In this document: piece by piece, positions 1 through 7,492 of the stretch
Position numbering within the stretch: position 1 is the stretch's first letter
How the letters are laid out: each line of letters opens with the position of its first letter
Source of the DNA: Promethearchaeota archaeon
GTDB lineage: Archaea > Asgardarchaeota > Lokiarchaeia > Sigynarchaeales > SOKP01
DNA: 15,803 nt
NCBI GenBank assembly: GCA_019057735.1
Contig: JAHLWV010000026.1
Span: 1-15,803 of the forward strand
Direction: 5' to 3'
The notes under the pieces: generated by a model
What the model saw: only the letters and a program-made list of their open reading frames with translations
Database searches by the model: none
Told to the model about the DNA's origin: nothing
Program-made: the position numbers and the translations under genes

Positions 1-1930
1 GCGTTATCATCTGTCGCTCCCTTATATCTTCAGAAAAAAGGGTATTATTGGGATAATCTTCTCTGAATATTATTTTAATACTCGGTTGAGACGAAATTTC
101 GTCAAACAGGCTCGAAGGCGATTGGTCGGCTAAGATAAAGCCTACACCCCGACTTCGATACTCCTTTAACAATTCAGAAAAAATCTTAGCCATCTGCTCT
201 TTCATTATAAAATCCGCGTCGTCGCTGTTGTTTGTTATTGGTTTTTCTAAGATGACGTGAGCCTCGTCAATAACAACAATATATTTTAATTGCTCGATCA
301 AGTTGTCCTTAGTAATTGCTCTAATAAGCTGGAAGATCGCGTTTACTAATAACATCATAATAAACTTACTACACATCGATAAATCTAAAAAAGTGTTTTT
401 TCCACCCATCCAATCGCTAAACCAATTAGGTAAAATGTTCGATAACTTGAGGACATCTTGGATTTTATCCTCATCAAACACGTTCTTGCGATTTCTAAAC
501 ACTTGTAATAAGTTCGCTTGTTCTTCGGGACCGTAAGGATTATTAATTATATAATTCTCAACGCCTTTAAGTAATTTCAGAAAATACTCGGGCAACTCTC
601 CTTTTAGGTTCATGAACCCAACCGAAGTGCGATAAATTATCTTTTCAAACACATTTTTTAATCCTAAGGAAGCACAGATATAGGTCGCTGTCTCTTGTAG
701 ATATTTTTCCAACGAATGATCCTCTCCTTTAAAGAAATAAGGGATGTGAAAATCGTCGTCAGAATATTTTATCACTTTGAAATCTTTATAAAACGCATCT
801 TGAGAGGTTTTCGCGACATTTAAAACGAGTATACCTACATCCTTCGCTTTTTTAGAAAGTTCCTCAATTAATCCTGCTAAAAAAAAAGTCTTCCCGCTTC
901 CAGACTTCCCGAAAATTACCATATCCTGTGGAAGTTTATTAATCGGAACATAGGTTACATGCTCAGTAATTACGCCCTTATGGATATGCCTACCCAATTT
1001 CAAGGCCCGCCCTTTAAATTCGCTGGAAATATCGATATACCTTACATTTTCGTACGGCAAGATCGGCAACGTTGGCAGGGGAAGATTGGTTGGAAAGTCA
1101 AAATTTACTCCCTGTTTCGAAATTTGGTTTTCAAATGTCTTTTTCTTCCTAAAAACATCGCAGCCCAACAAGTCTATGATTGAAAAAGTAGTTAGTTCTT
1201 TTATAAGTGCTATCTCACCTTTGTCTGATTCCATATCTATAGTTAAGAACTTTATATGGCCACGGATTTTTGAGAGCTCCTCGAGAGTTAGATTATCTGA
1301 ATTATATAAAACAAAGATTCTCACATCAAAAAGATTTGATTGCTCCGAGCCTGGGCTAGTCAAGGTAACTCTCCGCCAAAAAACTAAGAACTTAAGATCG
1401 AATTTTTGCTTGAAATAAAAAGAGGTGATAAATCTTTCAATTATGGACACCTTAAATTTTAACAAAATGCCCGGGAGACGAATCTCCACGATCTTGTAGC
1501 TTTTAAAATCTTTCGCAATCTCCTGCGAAATTGGCACTGCTTCAATTATTCCATCTAAACCCAAAAAAGTGAATCGTAAACTCGATAACCATGTCTCTCC
1601 GATCTCGAGCGCTTCTAATTTCGTTTCCGCCCTCGCAAAAAATGTTATATCTAACTTTTCATGGGCCGATATCTCAAGACCATACGCCAAATTCCTCTCG
1701 GGACCAAAAAAATCCAATAAAAACGAGCGAAAATTCTCAACCTGCTGATAGACAGTAGTCGAACCTTCCGTAATCGCTTCGGGCTCAAACGGATATGGTG
1801 CCTGGGTGAGCCGTATTCTGACCTGCCAAAACAACGGCTCTGGCCTAAACTTCCCAAGAGCGCCCTCTTCCTTCAGAACTACCCTCCCCTTCTTGTTCAG
1901 TTGTCGTAAATTCTTCCTTGTCATCATCAT
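1..1930 (-). CDS. HerA/VirB4-like P-loop ATPase (DUF87-type), C terminus cut off by window edge
   Basis: The minus strand is open from base 1930 to the left edge, giving 643 codons without a stop. The Walker A motif GKSGSGKT is at residues 341-348. Walker B is a hydrophobic strand followed by DEAH (residues 555-558), and a third motif, ILADQSPSSL, starts near residue 599. This order matches the HerA/FtsK/VirB4 superfamily of ring ATPases that pump DNA or protein. The segment before Walker A (GRHIHKG, then V-P-I-N-K-L-P) resembles the entry to the ATPase core in DUF87 proteins. The first 330 residues are not recognised in detail. The start is uncertain: three in-frame ATGs (1930, 1927, 1924) directly follow a TAG and lie inside the 3' end of the GIY-YIG gene. 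No Shine-Dalgarno site is visible. The next non-ATG candidate is a TTG at 1834. Overlap and shared strand suggest co-expression with the nuclease-like gene. Family is confident; the translocated substrate is unknown. Confidence 0.85.
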   Translation of the reverse strand, partial: MMMTRKNLRQLNKKGRVVLKEEGALGKFRPEPLFWQVRIRLTQAPYPFEPEAITEGSTTVYQQVENFRSFLLDFFGPERNLAYGLEISAHEKLDITFFARAETKLEALEIGETWLSSLRFTFLGLDGIIEAVPISQEIAKDFKSYKIVEIRLPGILLKFKVSIIERFITSFYFKQKFDLKFLVFWRRVTLTSPGSEQSNLFDVRIFVLYNSDNLTLEELSKIRGHIKFLTIDMESDKGEIALIKELTTFSIIDLLGCDVFRKKKTFENQISKQGVNFDFPTNLPLPTLPILPYENVRYIDISSEFKGRALKLGRHIHKGVITEHVTYVPINKLPQDMVIFGKSGSGKTFFLAGLIEELSKKAKDVGILVLNVAKTSQDAFYKDFKVIKYSDDDFHIPYFFKGEDHSLEKYLQETATYICASLGLKNVFEKIIYRTSVGFMNLKGELPEYFLKLLKGVENYIINNPYGPEEQANLLQVFRNRKNVFDEDKIQDVLKLSNILPNWFSDWMGGKNTFLDLSMCSKFIMMLLVNAIFQLIRAITKDNLIEQLKYIVVIDEAHVILEKPITNNSDDADFIMKEQMAKIFSELLKEYRSRGVGFILADQSPSSLFDEISSQPSIKIIFREDYPNNTLFSEDIRERQMIT

Positions 1931-3638
1931 CTATGGTGCCATAATCTAAAGAGTATCCACCCTCTCCATCACCTTCACTGCCACCACCGCCTCCACCACC
2001 TCCCGAAATACTCATATCAGCATGCTCCCAATCTATATTTAGATTTATATTTAATCCGGAAAAATCTGAGTGTTTATCCTCCCTACCCATAGGTTTTGGG
2101 GGATTCACAAACTTTTTTCCAATAACATGAACCCCGCTCGTAAACCTAGTGTCCTTTCCAATAATTTCTTTTGAACCACGTTCCTTAGTTTTCGGGTCTA
2201 TAATATTTATAAAATCATTACCGCGGATTATGGATGACTCGAATGCCCCATCAATATCTCCTTTTTTCTCAGGAGAATTCTCACCTGATATCCCCTCGTC
2301 AATGCCAGCGTAATCTTTCTCTTCTTGTTTGGGTTCCTCAGTAATTTTCTCTTCGTTTTTACTTTCTACCCCCTTATTTCCTTCCTTATCTTCTAGCTCT
2401 TTTTCCTTATCCGAGACTTCCGCTTCCTTTTCTGGATTGATTTCTTTATTATCTTCTTTGGTTGGTTCTACCTTACCCTCTTTCTCGTCTTTTTTAGGCT
2501 CTACCTCTGACTTCTCTTTTACAATTTCCTGTGGTTTTGATTCTCCTTTACCTTTAGTTTCCTCAGTTTTGGTCTCTTTTTTACCTTCTTTCTCTTTAGT
2601 TCTCTCCTCGATATCTTTCAGAACATCGTTAACATTTCTATCCTGCAAATATTGCTTCAATTCAGTATAATTCTTGGGTCCGTCAGGACCAAACATCTCT
2701 TGAACCCTCCTATTTAATGCATTTCCACCCATATCATGCTTTTGGAGCAACTCTTTTTTAGGTACGTTTTCCTTTATTTCTTGTAAGAATTCTCTCTTAT
2801 CAGGGATTTCTTTCCGGTATTGTTTCCCAATTTCACGCATCTTTTCTAGAAATTGAGGATCCTTTGCTCTTTCTCTTCTTTCTTTATTTTGTTTTTCTCG
2901 ATATTCCGATTCTTGCCATTTTTTTGTTCCTACTTGGCTCATTTTCTCTCTCCATTCAGGATTGTTTGCTCTTTCTCTATTTATTTCAGTCATTTTTTTT
3001 ATGAATTCTGGATTCTTTCCCCTCTCTTTTCTTTCCTGATTTTGTTTTCCCCGATATTCCGATTCTTGCCATTTTTTAGTTCCCGCTTGACTAAGCTTCT
3101 CTTTAAATTGAGGATCCTTAGCTCTCTCTCTATTTATTTCAGTCATTTTTTGTATCCATTCAGGGTTATTTTTTGCACGTCCTTGTCTTTCACCAAGTTG
3201 TTTATTGTAATATTCGGGATCGTTCTGATATTTTGCCGTAATAGCATCACTTAAATTTTCTTTAGCCTGATCACTTAGTCTTCCTCCCAATCCGCCTTCT
3301 TTTAAGTTATAACCTTCGTCTGGATTCATACTATCGTAATCACGAATATGTTCTGTTTCTTTTCTATCTAATTCTTCTTGATTATGTGCTATGTCTTGCT
3401 GTGTTAAATCAAAGTTATCGGGACCATACTTGACAATAGCATTTTCTACATACCGAAGATTATCACCTCTCGCTTCTTTCCTATAAGCTTCTCCGACTTC
3501 CTCTTTCCAGCGTTCCTCTATTGGAATCTTATCTTCATTCCATCTACTTGCAACGGTTTGACCTATATAGACTTTACCATTCACTACATTTGTAGCTCGA
3601 TAAATATACCCATAGGGATCTTTTTCTCTATCAACCAT
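1845..3638 (-). CDS. GIY-YIG nuclease-like protein with repeats and a long charged, poly-Gly tail
   Basis: 597 residues. The N-terminal ~120 residues form a GIY-YIG nuclease domain: YIY at 11-13, YIG at 24-26, a likely catalytic Arg at 32, and the E-x-x-x-I motif at E94-I98, followed by GYNLKEGG. All expected catalytic-type residues are present. Residues 158-259 are two 51-residue repeats with a partial third, reminiscent of the NUMOD-type DNA-binding repeats found behind GIY-YIG domains. Residues about 285-335 may form a helix-turn-helix. Residues about 340-460 are almost entirely Glu and Lys and are probably disordered or coiled. Eight consecutive glycines sit at 546-553 and an acidic tail follows. 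The first gene of a minus-strand pair, it overlaps the ATPase downstream. A TATA-like box lies 43 bp upstream and no Shine-Dalgarno site is seen. It could be a free-standing homing endonuclease, but the long tail and ATPase partner argue for a multi-protein role. Confidence 0.85.
   Translation of the reverse strand: MVDREKDPYGYIYRATNVVNGKVYIGQTVASRWNEDKIPIEERWKEEVGEAYRKEARGDNLRYVENAIVKYGPDNFDLTQQDIAHNQEELDRKETEHIRDYDSMNPDEGYNLKEGGLGGRLSDQAKENLSDAITAKYQNDPEYYNKQLGERQGRAKNNPEWIQKMTEINRERAKDPQFKEKLSQAGTKKWQESEYRGKQNQERKERGKNPEFIKKMTEINRERANNPEWREKMSQVGTKKWQESEYREKQNKERRERAKDPQFLEKMREIGKQYRKEIPDKREFLQEIKENVPKKELLQKHDMGGNALNRRVQEMFGPDGPKNYTELKQYLQDRNVNDVLKDIEERTKEKEGKKETKTEETKGKGESKPQEIVKEKSEVEPKKDEKEGKVEPTKEDNKEINPEKEAEVSDKEKELEDKEGNKGVESKNEEKITEEPKQEEKDYAGIDEGISGENSPEKKGDIDGAFESSIIRGNDFINIIDPKTKERGSKEIIGKDTRFTSGVHVIGKKFVNPPKPMGREDKHSDFSGLNINLNIDWEHADMSISGGGGGGGGSEGDGEGGYSLDYGTIDDDDKEEFTTTEQEGEGSSEGRGRSWEV
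2862..3167 (-). repeat. Two tandem 153-bp coding repeats (51 residues each)
   Basis: Residues 158-208 and 209-259 of the GIY-YIG protein are two adjacent 51-residue units. Both begin NPE, contain KKMTEINRERA or a close variant, then GTKKWQESEYR, and end in a basic K/R/E stretch. A third partial unit (DPQFLEKMREIGKQ) starts at residue 260. The pattern indicates internal duplication of a probable DNA-binding helical module. Confidence 0.8.
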
Positions 3639-3680
3639 TTTTTAGATTAATGTCTAATTTAAAATGTGTCTCAAGAGAAC

Positions 3681-3688
3681 TATTTAAA
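3681..3688 (-). promoter_or_regulatory. TATA-like box for the GIY-YIG/ATPase pair
   Basis: On the minus strand TTTAAATA lies about 43 bp before the GIY-YIG ATG. A start of transcription about 25 bp downstream would leave a short leader of under 20 nt, common in archaea. Inferred from spacing and composition only. Confidence 0.45.
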
Positions 3689-3740
3689 CGGCAATCGTTT
3701 CAGAAAATTCTTTGGAACCTATTAACACTAAAAATTTTTG

Positions 3741-3748
3741 TTTAAATT
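3741..3748 (+). promoter_or_regulatory. TATA-like box for the small plus-strand ORF
   Basis: TTTAAATT lies about 42 bp before the ATG at 3783, the usual archaeal TATA-to-start distance. Together with the minus-strand box at 3681-3688 it makes a compact divergent promoter region. Confidence 0.4.
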
Positions 3749-3782
3749 GATACACCCATAACAATAGTAAAAACACAAAAAA

Positions 3783-4023
3783 ATGGAGCTGAACTAAGTT
3801 ATCAGAAAATAAAATTAGAAATGAAGAAGAAAAAAGCCCAAAATGGGAAACTCTTGACGAACTTATAGAATTATTAATTGAAGTGAGAGTGGATTTAACA
3901 GTGTTATGTAAATCCGTTGATTCTGAATATATTAAAGAACAACTTAAATGGGCCATTAACGGAATTGATATAGTCGGTTGTGGACTCTCTCAAAATATCA
4001 AGAAAAAATTAAAAGAAAAATAG
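3783..4023 (+). pseudogene. Small helical protein ORF, broken or frameshifted at its 5' end
   Basis: Frame 3793-4021 reads a convincing small protein: an EEEKSPKWETLDELIELLIE segment, then a helix-rich stretch with two Cys, ending KKKLKEK and TAG (4021-4023). This frame has no ATG; a TGA at 3790-3792 closes it upstream, and the only GTGs come after the helical segment has begun. A well-placed ATG at 3783, behind a TATA-like box, reads just four codons (M-E-L-N) to a TAA in the neighbouring frame. One inserted or deleted base near 3790 would join the two into about 79 residues. The antisense reading of the same DNA is Ser/Phe/Leu-rich and much less protein-like. Options are a recent pseudogene, a sequencing error or a non-standard start. 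The family is not recognised. It ends 31 bp short of the convergent thermosome gene. Confidence 0.5.
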
Positions 4024-4038
4024 AAAGAAAAAATAAAT
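4003..4038 (-). terminator. T-rich tract after the thermosome gene
   Basis: On the minus strand the bases just past the thermosome stop are several runs of 4-6 T separated by single C or A, the form of U-rich archaeal intrinsic terminators. The tract lies within the 3' end of the convergent small ORF, so part of the composition is set by its Lys codons. Confidence 0.4.
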
Positions 4039-4054
4039 TTAAGAAATTGATTGA

Positions 4055-5743
4055 TTACATCATCCCAGGAGGCATTCCCATACCACCCATACCTGGGGGC
4101 ATTCCACCGCCCATTCCACCCATACCACCAGGGGGCATTCCACCAGGTGGACCTGCGCTTTTTGCTCCTGCGATAACATCATCGATTCGTAAGATCATTG
4201 AAGCAGCTTCGGTCGAGCTTTTAATCGCTTGAATTTTCACTATAGTTGGTTCGACTACGCCTACAGCCGCCATGTCGTTAATTATGTCGCCAGTTTCTAA
4301 GTCGGTCCCCGCAAACTTGTTTCCTGCTTGATGAGCGGCTCGTAATTTCATTAACACGTCAATCTGGTCTAATCCAGCGTTTTCTGCGAGCGTTTTAGGG
4401 ACAATATCTAGAGCATCGGCAAAAACTTCGACTGCTAATTGCTCGCGCCCTCCGAGAGTTTGAGCGTATTTTCTTAATTGAATTGCAGCTTCGATTTCTG
4501 GAGCTCCTCCGCCGCCGACAATTTTCTGGTCTTCGACAACATCTCTGACTACGCATAAAGCGTCGTGAATAGCTCTTTCGGCTTCGTCTATGATGAGTTC
4601 AGTTCCACCTCGAATTAAAATTACGACTGATTTAGGATCTTTACATTTTTCGATAAAAATCCAGCTATCGTTCATAATTTTGCGTTCTTCGACTAATCCA
4701 GCGAATCCGAGCTTTTCTGGGGTAATATCGTTGAGATTGGTGTAGATCATTCCGCCAGTAGCTTTGGAAAGCTTTTCTATATCAGATTTTTTGACTCGTC
4801 TAATAGCCATTATACCCGCTTTAGATAAGAAGTGTTGTGCCATGTCGTCGATTCCCTTTTGACAAACTATTACTTTTGCTCCAGAATTCACGATTTTTTC
4901 AACCATGCTTCGAAGCATGCGTTCTTCTTCGTCTAGGAATTGTTGAATTTGTTCTGGGCTCGTAATTTGGAGTTTAGCGTCAAACTCAGTTTTTTCAATT
5001 TCTATAGCGCTTTGTAATAAGAGTACCTTAGCGTCTTTAACGAACTTAGGCATGCCGGGGCTGACAACTTCTTTATCCAAAATGATACCTTTAATGAGGG
5101 ATGTTTCGTCAATTGATTCTCCCTCTTTTTTTTGGATTTGAACTTTATCGATATCAGCAACCCATTTACCGTCTTCGCCTTTTTCGGCTACTGCCTTTAT
5201 TGCCTCGATACAAATGTCAGCGAGCATATCTCTTGATTCAGATACGATTTTTGAAGACATGCAAGTCATTGCAGAGTTCTTTAACCCTACGGTATCATCA
5301 ATTCCGCTTTTGATCGACATTTCTTCTAAGATTTCAATCGCTTTCTCAGCAGCTTTTCGGAATCCTTCCGTAATAACTGTTGGGTGAATCTTCTGTTTTA
5401 AAAGTTTTTCTGCGCGCTTTAATAGTTCGCCAGCAAGGATTACAGACGTAGTTGTGCCATCGCCTACTTCAGAGTCTTGAGTTTTAGCAACTTCTACCAT
5501 CATTTTAGCTGCAGGATGTTGGACATCAATCTCCTTTAAGATTGTGGCGCCATCGTTGGTTATTACAACATCGCCAAACTGGTCGACGAGCATTTTATCC
5601 ATTCCACGAGGTCCAAGTGAAGTTCGCACCGCCTCAGCGATAACTTTCGCAGCAGCAATGTTATTTTCCATAGCGTCTTTTCCACGAGTTCTTTCGGTCC
5701 CTTCCCTCATAATAATGATGGGTTGACCGCCTAATTGTGCCAT
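4055..5743 (-). CDS. thsA: Thermosome subunit (group II chaperonin)
   Basis: 562 residues, normal length for a thermosome/CCT-type subunit. ATP-dependent folding of cytosolic proteins in a double-ring complex. The nucleotide-site motifs are all present: LGPRG at 43-47, NDGAT at 63-67, GDGTT at 94-98, and the GGG-APE loop at about 410-416. The C terminus from about 530 is a Gly/Met/Pro tail of GGM repeats, which in the family projects into the folding chamber. The start ATG is followed by a typical MAQLGGQPI opening. The upstream region is AT-rich with a TATA-like box and no Shine-Dalgarno site. It stands alone on its strand with about 175 bp to the next gene. Only one subunit is seen here; archaea often encode two or three, so the A/B designation is nominal. 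Confidence 0.98.
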   Translation of the reverse strand: MAQLGGQPIIIMREGTERTRGKDAMENNIAAAKVIAEAVRTSLGPRGMDKMLVDQFGDVVITNDGATILKEIDVQHPAAKMMVEVAKTQDSEVGDGTTTSVILAGELLKRAEKLLKQKIHPTVITEGFRKAAEKAIEILEEMSIKSGIDDTVGLKNSAMTCMSSKIVSESRDMLADICIEAIKAVAEKGEDGKWVADIDKVQIQKKEGESIDETSLIKGIILDKEVVSPGMPKFVKDAKVLLLQSAIEIEKTEFDAKLQITSPEQIQQFLDEEERMLRSMVEKIVNSGAKVIVCQKGIDDMAQHFLSKAGIMAIRRVKKSDIEKLSKATGGMIYTNLNDITPEKLGFAGLVEERKIMNDSWIFIEKCKDPKSVVILIRGGTELIIDEAERAIHDALCVVRDVVEDQKIVGGGGAPEIEAAIQLRKYAQTLGGREQLAVEVFADALDIVPKTLAENAGLDQIDVLMKLRAAHQAGNKFAGTDLETGDIINDMAAVGVVEPTIVKIQAIKSSTEAASMILRIDDVIAGAKSAGPPGGMPPGGMGGMGGGMPPGMGGMGMPPGMM

Positions 5744-5785
5744 ATTAAATTCACACTATTTTGTTTTTTTTAAAATATTTATTAA

Positions 5786-5793
5786 TTATATAA
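5786..5793 (-). promoter_or_regulatory. TATA-like box for the thermosome gene
   Basis: TTATATAA lies about 45 bp before the thermosome ATG inside a very AT-rich stretch. The position fits an archaeal core promoter, but several overlapping AT-rich octamers make the exact element uncertain. No clear heat-shock operator was recognised. Confidence 0.35.
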
Positions 5794-5918
5794 TGATCTC
5801 TAAGTCATAAAATTAAAAAAGTTTACGGAAATTATAATTTTTGAACCGTAAAGGGGTAAGCCTATAAAATATTAGGGGTAGGAATTGATTCTTGTAAGAA
5901 GTAGATGAATTTTTTTCT

Positions 5919-6080
5919 TTATTTTTGCAGTTCTCTTTTCTTGAGTCTCAAATCTTTAGATCTGCATCTACGACATTTTTTAGCTTTGATGGGGTTCAAT
6001 GCTCCACACTTTCTGCAAACGGTCTTCATTAGAAGGTGGTGTCTAGCTATTTTTCTTTTGTAGGGGTCATCAATGGGCAT
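5919..6080 (-). CDS. rpl40e: Large-subunit ribosomal protein eL40
   Basis: A 53-residue ORF reading M-P-I-D-D-P-Y at its start and ending K-K-R-E-L-Q-K. It is strongly basic and carries a four-Cys zinc site at C22, C25, C36 and C39, the compact zinc-binding domain of eL40 as in archaea, where it is made without the ubiquitin fusion seen in eukaryotes. The start is fixed by a strong Shine-Dalgarno site (AAAGGAGAT) 6 nt upstream. It is divergent from eL38, with 243 bp between them. Confident from the Cys pattern, length and basic composition. Confidence 0.93.
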   Translation of the reverse strand: MPIDDPYKRKIARHHLLMKTVCRKCGALNPIKAKKCRRCRSKDLRLKKRELQK

Positions 6081-6086
6081 AATCTA

Positions 6087-6095
6087 ATCTCCTTT
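6087..6095 (-). promoter_or_regulatory. Strong Shine-Dalgarno site of eL40
   Basis: AAAGGAGAT on the minus strand, 6 nt before the eL40 ATG. It is the best ribosome binding site in the window; most other genes here lack one, so eL40 mRNA must carry a real leader. Confidence 0.8.
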
Positions 6096-6260
6096 GTTAC
6101 TATTCGTTATTGCGTGTTTTTTAGTTCTTAAAGTGCTTTTCTTTTTGAACTTATTTTGTAGTAATTCAAGTTGCAACTTAAGAATAATTTTAAAAACAAT
6201 TAAAGGCTAAAAAATTTTTTGATATGGGATAGAAATATCGAAATAAAGTAAAAATTAAAA

Positions 6261-6270
6261 TTTTATAAAT
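6261..6270 (+). promoter_or_regulatory. TATA-like box for the eL38 transcript
   Basis: TTTTATAAAT lies 54 bp before the eL38 ATG in the intergenic region between eL40 and eL38. Assigned from sequence and spacing only. Confidence 0.35.
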
Positions 6271-6323
6271 AATTTTAGGATTTAACTTAGATTAAGTAAA
6301 AATTCATAGTTAATTGAAAAAAT

Positions 6324-6518
6324 ATGCCGAAAGAGATATTTGATGAAGAGAAGTTCTTAGAATTAGCAGAATTTGCGATCCACTGTCGCGTTAAGAGAGT
6401 TAAAGACGTTGTAAAATTGAAACTAAGGACAAAGAAGCATCTTTACACGTATAAAACTGATCCTATAACTGCTGATAGGTTAGTAAGAGCGTTAACTTGC
6501 GATATAATCGAGTTATAA
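6324..6518 (+). CDS. rpl38e: Large-subunit ribosomal protein eL38
   Basis: 64 residues, matching eL38 in length and sequence: MPKEIFDEEKFLELAE start, the VKRVKDVVKLKLRTKKHLYTY core and a short acidic C terminus. eL38 is found in eukaryotes and in some archaeal lineages (Crenarchaeota and Asgard groups) but not in bacteria, so it is a useful taxonomic marker. It heads a plus-strand run with the NusA-like protein, Pth2 and TruD, with gaps of 24-50 nt between them, suggesting co-transcription. No strong Shine-Dalgarno site precedes it. Confidence 0.95.
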   Translation: MPKEIFDEEKFLELAEFAIHCRVKRVKDVVKLKLRTKKHLYTYKTDPITADRLVRALTCDIIEL

Positions 6519-6551
6519 ATGACTATTAATTGATTTATTGGTATTAATAAA

Positions 6552-7061
6552 ATGAAAAATCTTCCTGCGTGCAAAACATGTGTAAATTCCGGATTTTTAT
6601 GTTCTAGTTGCCAAGAAAAACTAGATACTGAAATTCTTACTCAATTTGAGTTAGATTTAGCTAAGGATTTGCTTGTTTTGGAGGAGGAGGAACAGTTTAG
6701 TTTTTTAAAAAATATATCTTTCTATAAGGCAATTGATTTCGAAGATGTAGTAATTTTTGTAGTCGGTAAAAAGGATAAGCTCAAAATAACTCCGAAACTT
6801 ATTAACTTGTTAAAAGAAACATACGAAGTGGACGAATTAATATTAGTGGAGCAGACTAAAAATCCTAGAGCTGCGTTAGAAAATTTGATAACGCCGAGTA
6901 AATTAATTTCTTTAAATGAGATATTTTTAGCGACAGGGGATATTGAATTTAAAGGAGTTTTAAGTAAGAATGATAAAGATGCGATCTTATTTACTAGAGA
7001 AGAGCTTGAAGAGTTAATCATTGAACTCACCGGTAATACAATTCGCATTGAATTTCAATAG
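6552..7061 (+). CDS. Archaeal NusA-like KH-domain protein with N-terminal zinc site
   Basis: 169 residues. The N terminus has two CxxC pairs (C7/C10 and C17/C20, the second in the sequence CSSCQ) that likely hold a zinc ion. A Glu-rich linker follows, then a KH-like region: VVGKKDKLKITPK with its G-K-K-D turn, the strand DELILVEQ, and a second domain running to the end (ITPSKLISLNEIF, then GNTIRIEF). This layout matches small archaeal proteins annotated as NusA-like transcription factors, which bind RNA and lack the S1 and polymerase-binding parts of bacterial NusA. Its position between eL38 and Pth2 points to an RNA or translation-linked role. Function in archaea is poorly known. The start was taken as the first ATG, 9 nt after a TAA-rich spacer. 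Confidence 0.8.
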   Translation: MKNLPACKTCVNSGFLCSSCQEKLDTEILTQFELDLAKDLLVLEEEEQFSFLKNISFYKAIDFEDVVIFVVGKKDKLKITPKLINLLKETYEVDELILVEQTKNPRAALENLITPSKLISLNEIFLATGDIEFKGVLSKNDKDAILFTREELEELIIELTGNTIRIEFQ

Positions 7062-7111
7062 TTTTTAGAGTATTATATTTTAATTTCTTATTTAAACAGG
7101 TTTAATGAATT

Positions 7112-7468
7112 ATGGATGAATATAAACAAGTTATTTTAATAAGGACCGATTTGAAGATGGGCACAGGTAAGAAATGTGCGCAATCATGTCACGCTTCACT
7201 TTCCTCTGCGGACATCGTTAGAGTAAAAAATAAAGATGCTTGGAAGAAATGGAAAAACAGTGGGCAGAAGAAAGTAGTACTACGAGTTTCTGGCAGAGAG
7301 GATTTAGGTGAAATTATACAAAAATTAGACAAAGCCAAAATCCACTATTTTTTAGTTAGAGACGCAGGATTAACGCAGTTAACCCCTGGAACAACAACAG
7401 CGTTAGGAATTGGGCCGGCATTATCAACTACATTAGATAAAATCACCGGGGAATTGAAGCTACTTTAA
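7112..7468 (+). CDS. pth2: Peptidyl-tRNA hydrolase, Pth2 type
   Basis: 118 residues, the full length of archaeal/eukaryotic Pth2. It frees tRNA from peptidyl-tRNAs dropped by ribosomes. Family motifs are all visible: [15 protein letters not shown] at 15-29 (Lys and His of the active site), VSGREDLGE near 59-67, and [12 protein letters not shown] at 83-94 followed by GIGP. It is unrelated to bacterial Pth1. The start ATG gives [14 protein letters not shown], as in homologues. It precedes truD by 24 nt on the same strand. Confidence 0.97.
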   Translation: MDEYKQVILIRTDLKMGTGKKCAQSCHASLSSADIVRVKNKDAWKKWKNSGQKKVVLRVSGREDLGEIIQKLDKAKIHYFLVRDAGLTQLTPGTTTALGIGPALSTTLDKITGELKLL

Positions 7469-7492
7469 TTTATTATTTATAGGCTGGATGAA

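Noticed and set aside
959..1418. Two plus-strand ORFs of 74 and 110 codons
   Set aside because: Opposite strand of the HerA-like ATPase; no recognisable domain or start signal.
1651..1857. 68-codon minus-strand ORF with TTG start
   Set aside because: Out-of-frame shadow of the HerA-like ATPase, which is open through the same region in another frame.
2329..3254. Long plus-strand ORFs opposite the GIY-YIG gene (113 and 133 codons)
   Set aside because: Ser/Phe/Leu-rich antisense of Glu/Lys-rich coding sequence; shadows of the real minus-strand gene.
3684..3956. 90-codon minus-strand ORF opposite the broken small ORF
   Set aside because: Hydrophobic and Ser-rich composition; the plus strand reads much better as protein, and this ORF would bury the TATA-like boxes.
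3978..4232. Plus-strand Pro/Ile/Gly-rich ORF over the thermosome 3' end
   Set aside because: Antisense of the GGM tail of the thermosome; its own first part overlaps the small-ORF 3' end in another frame.
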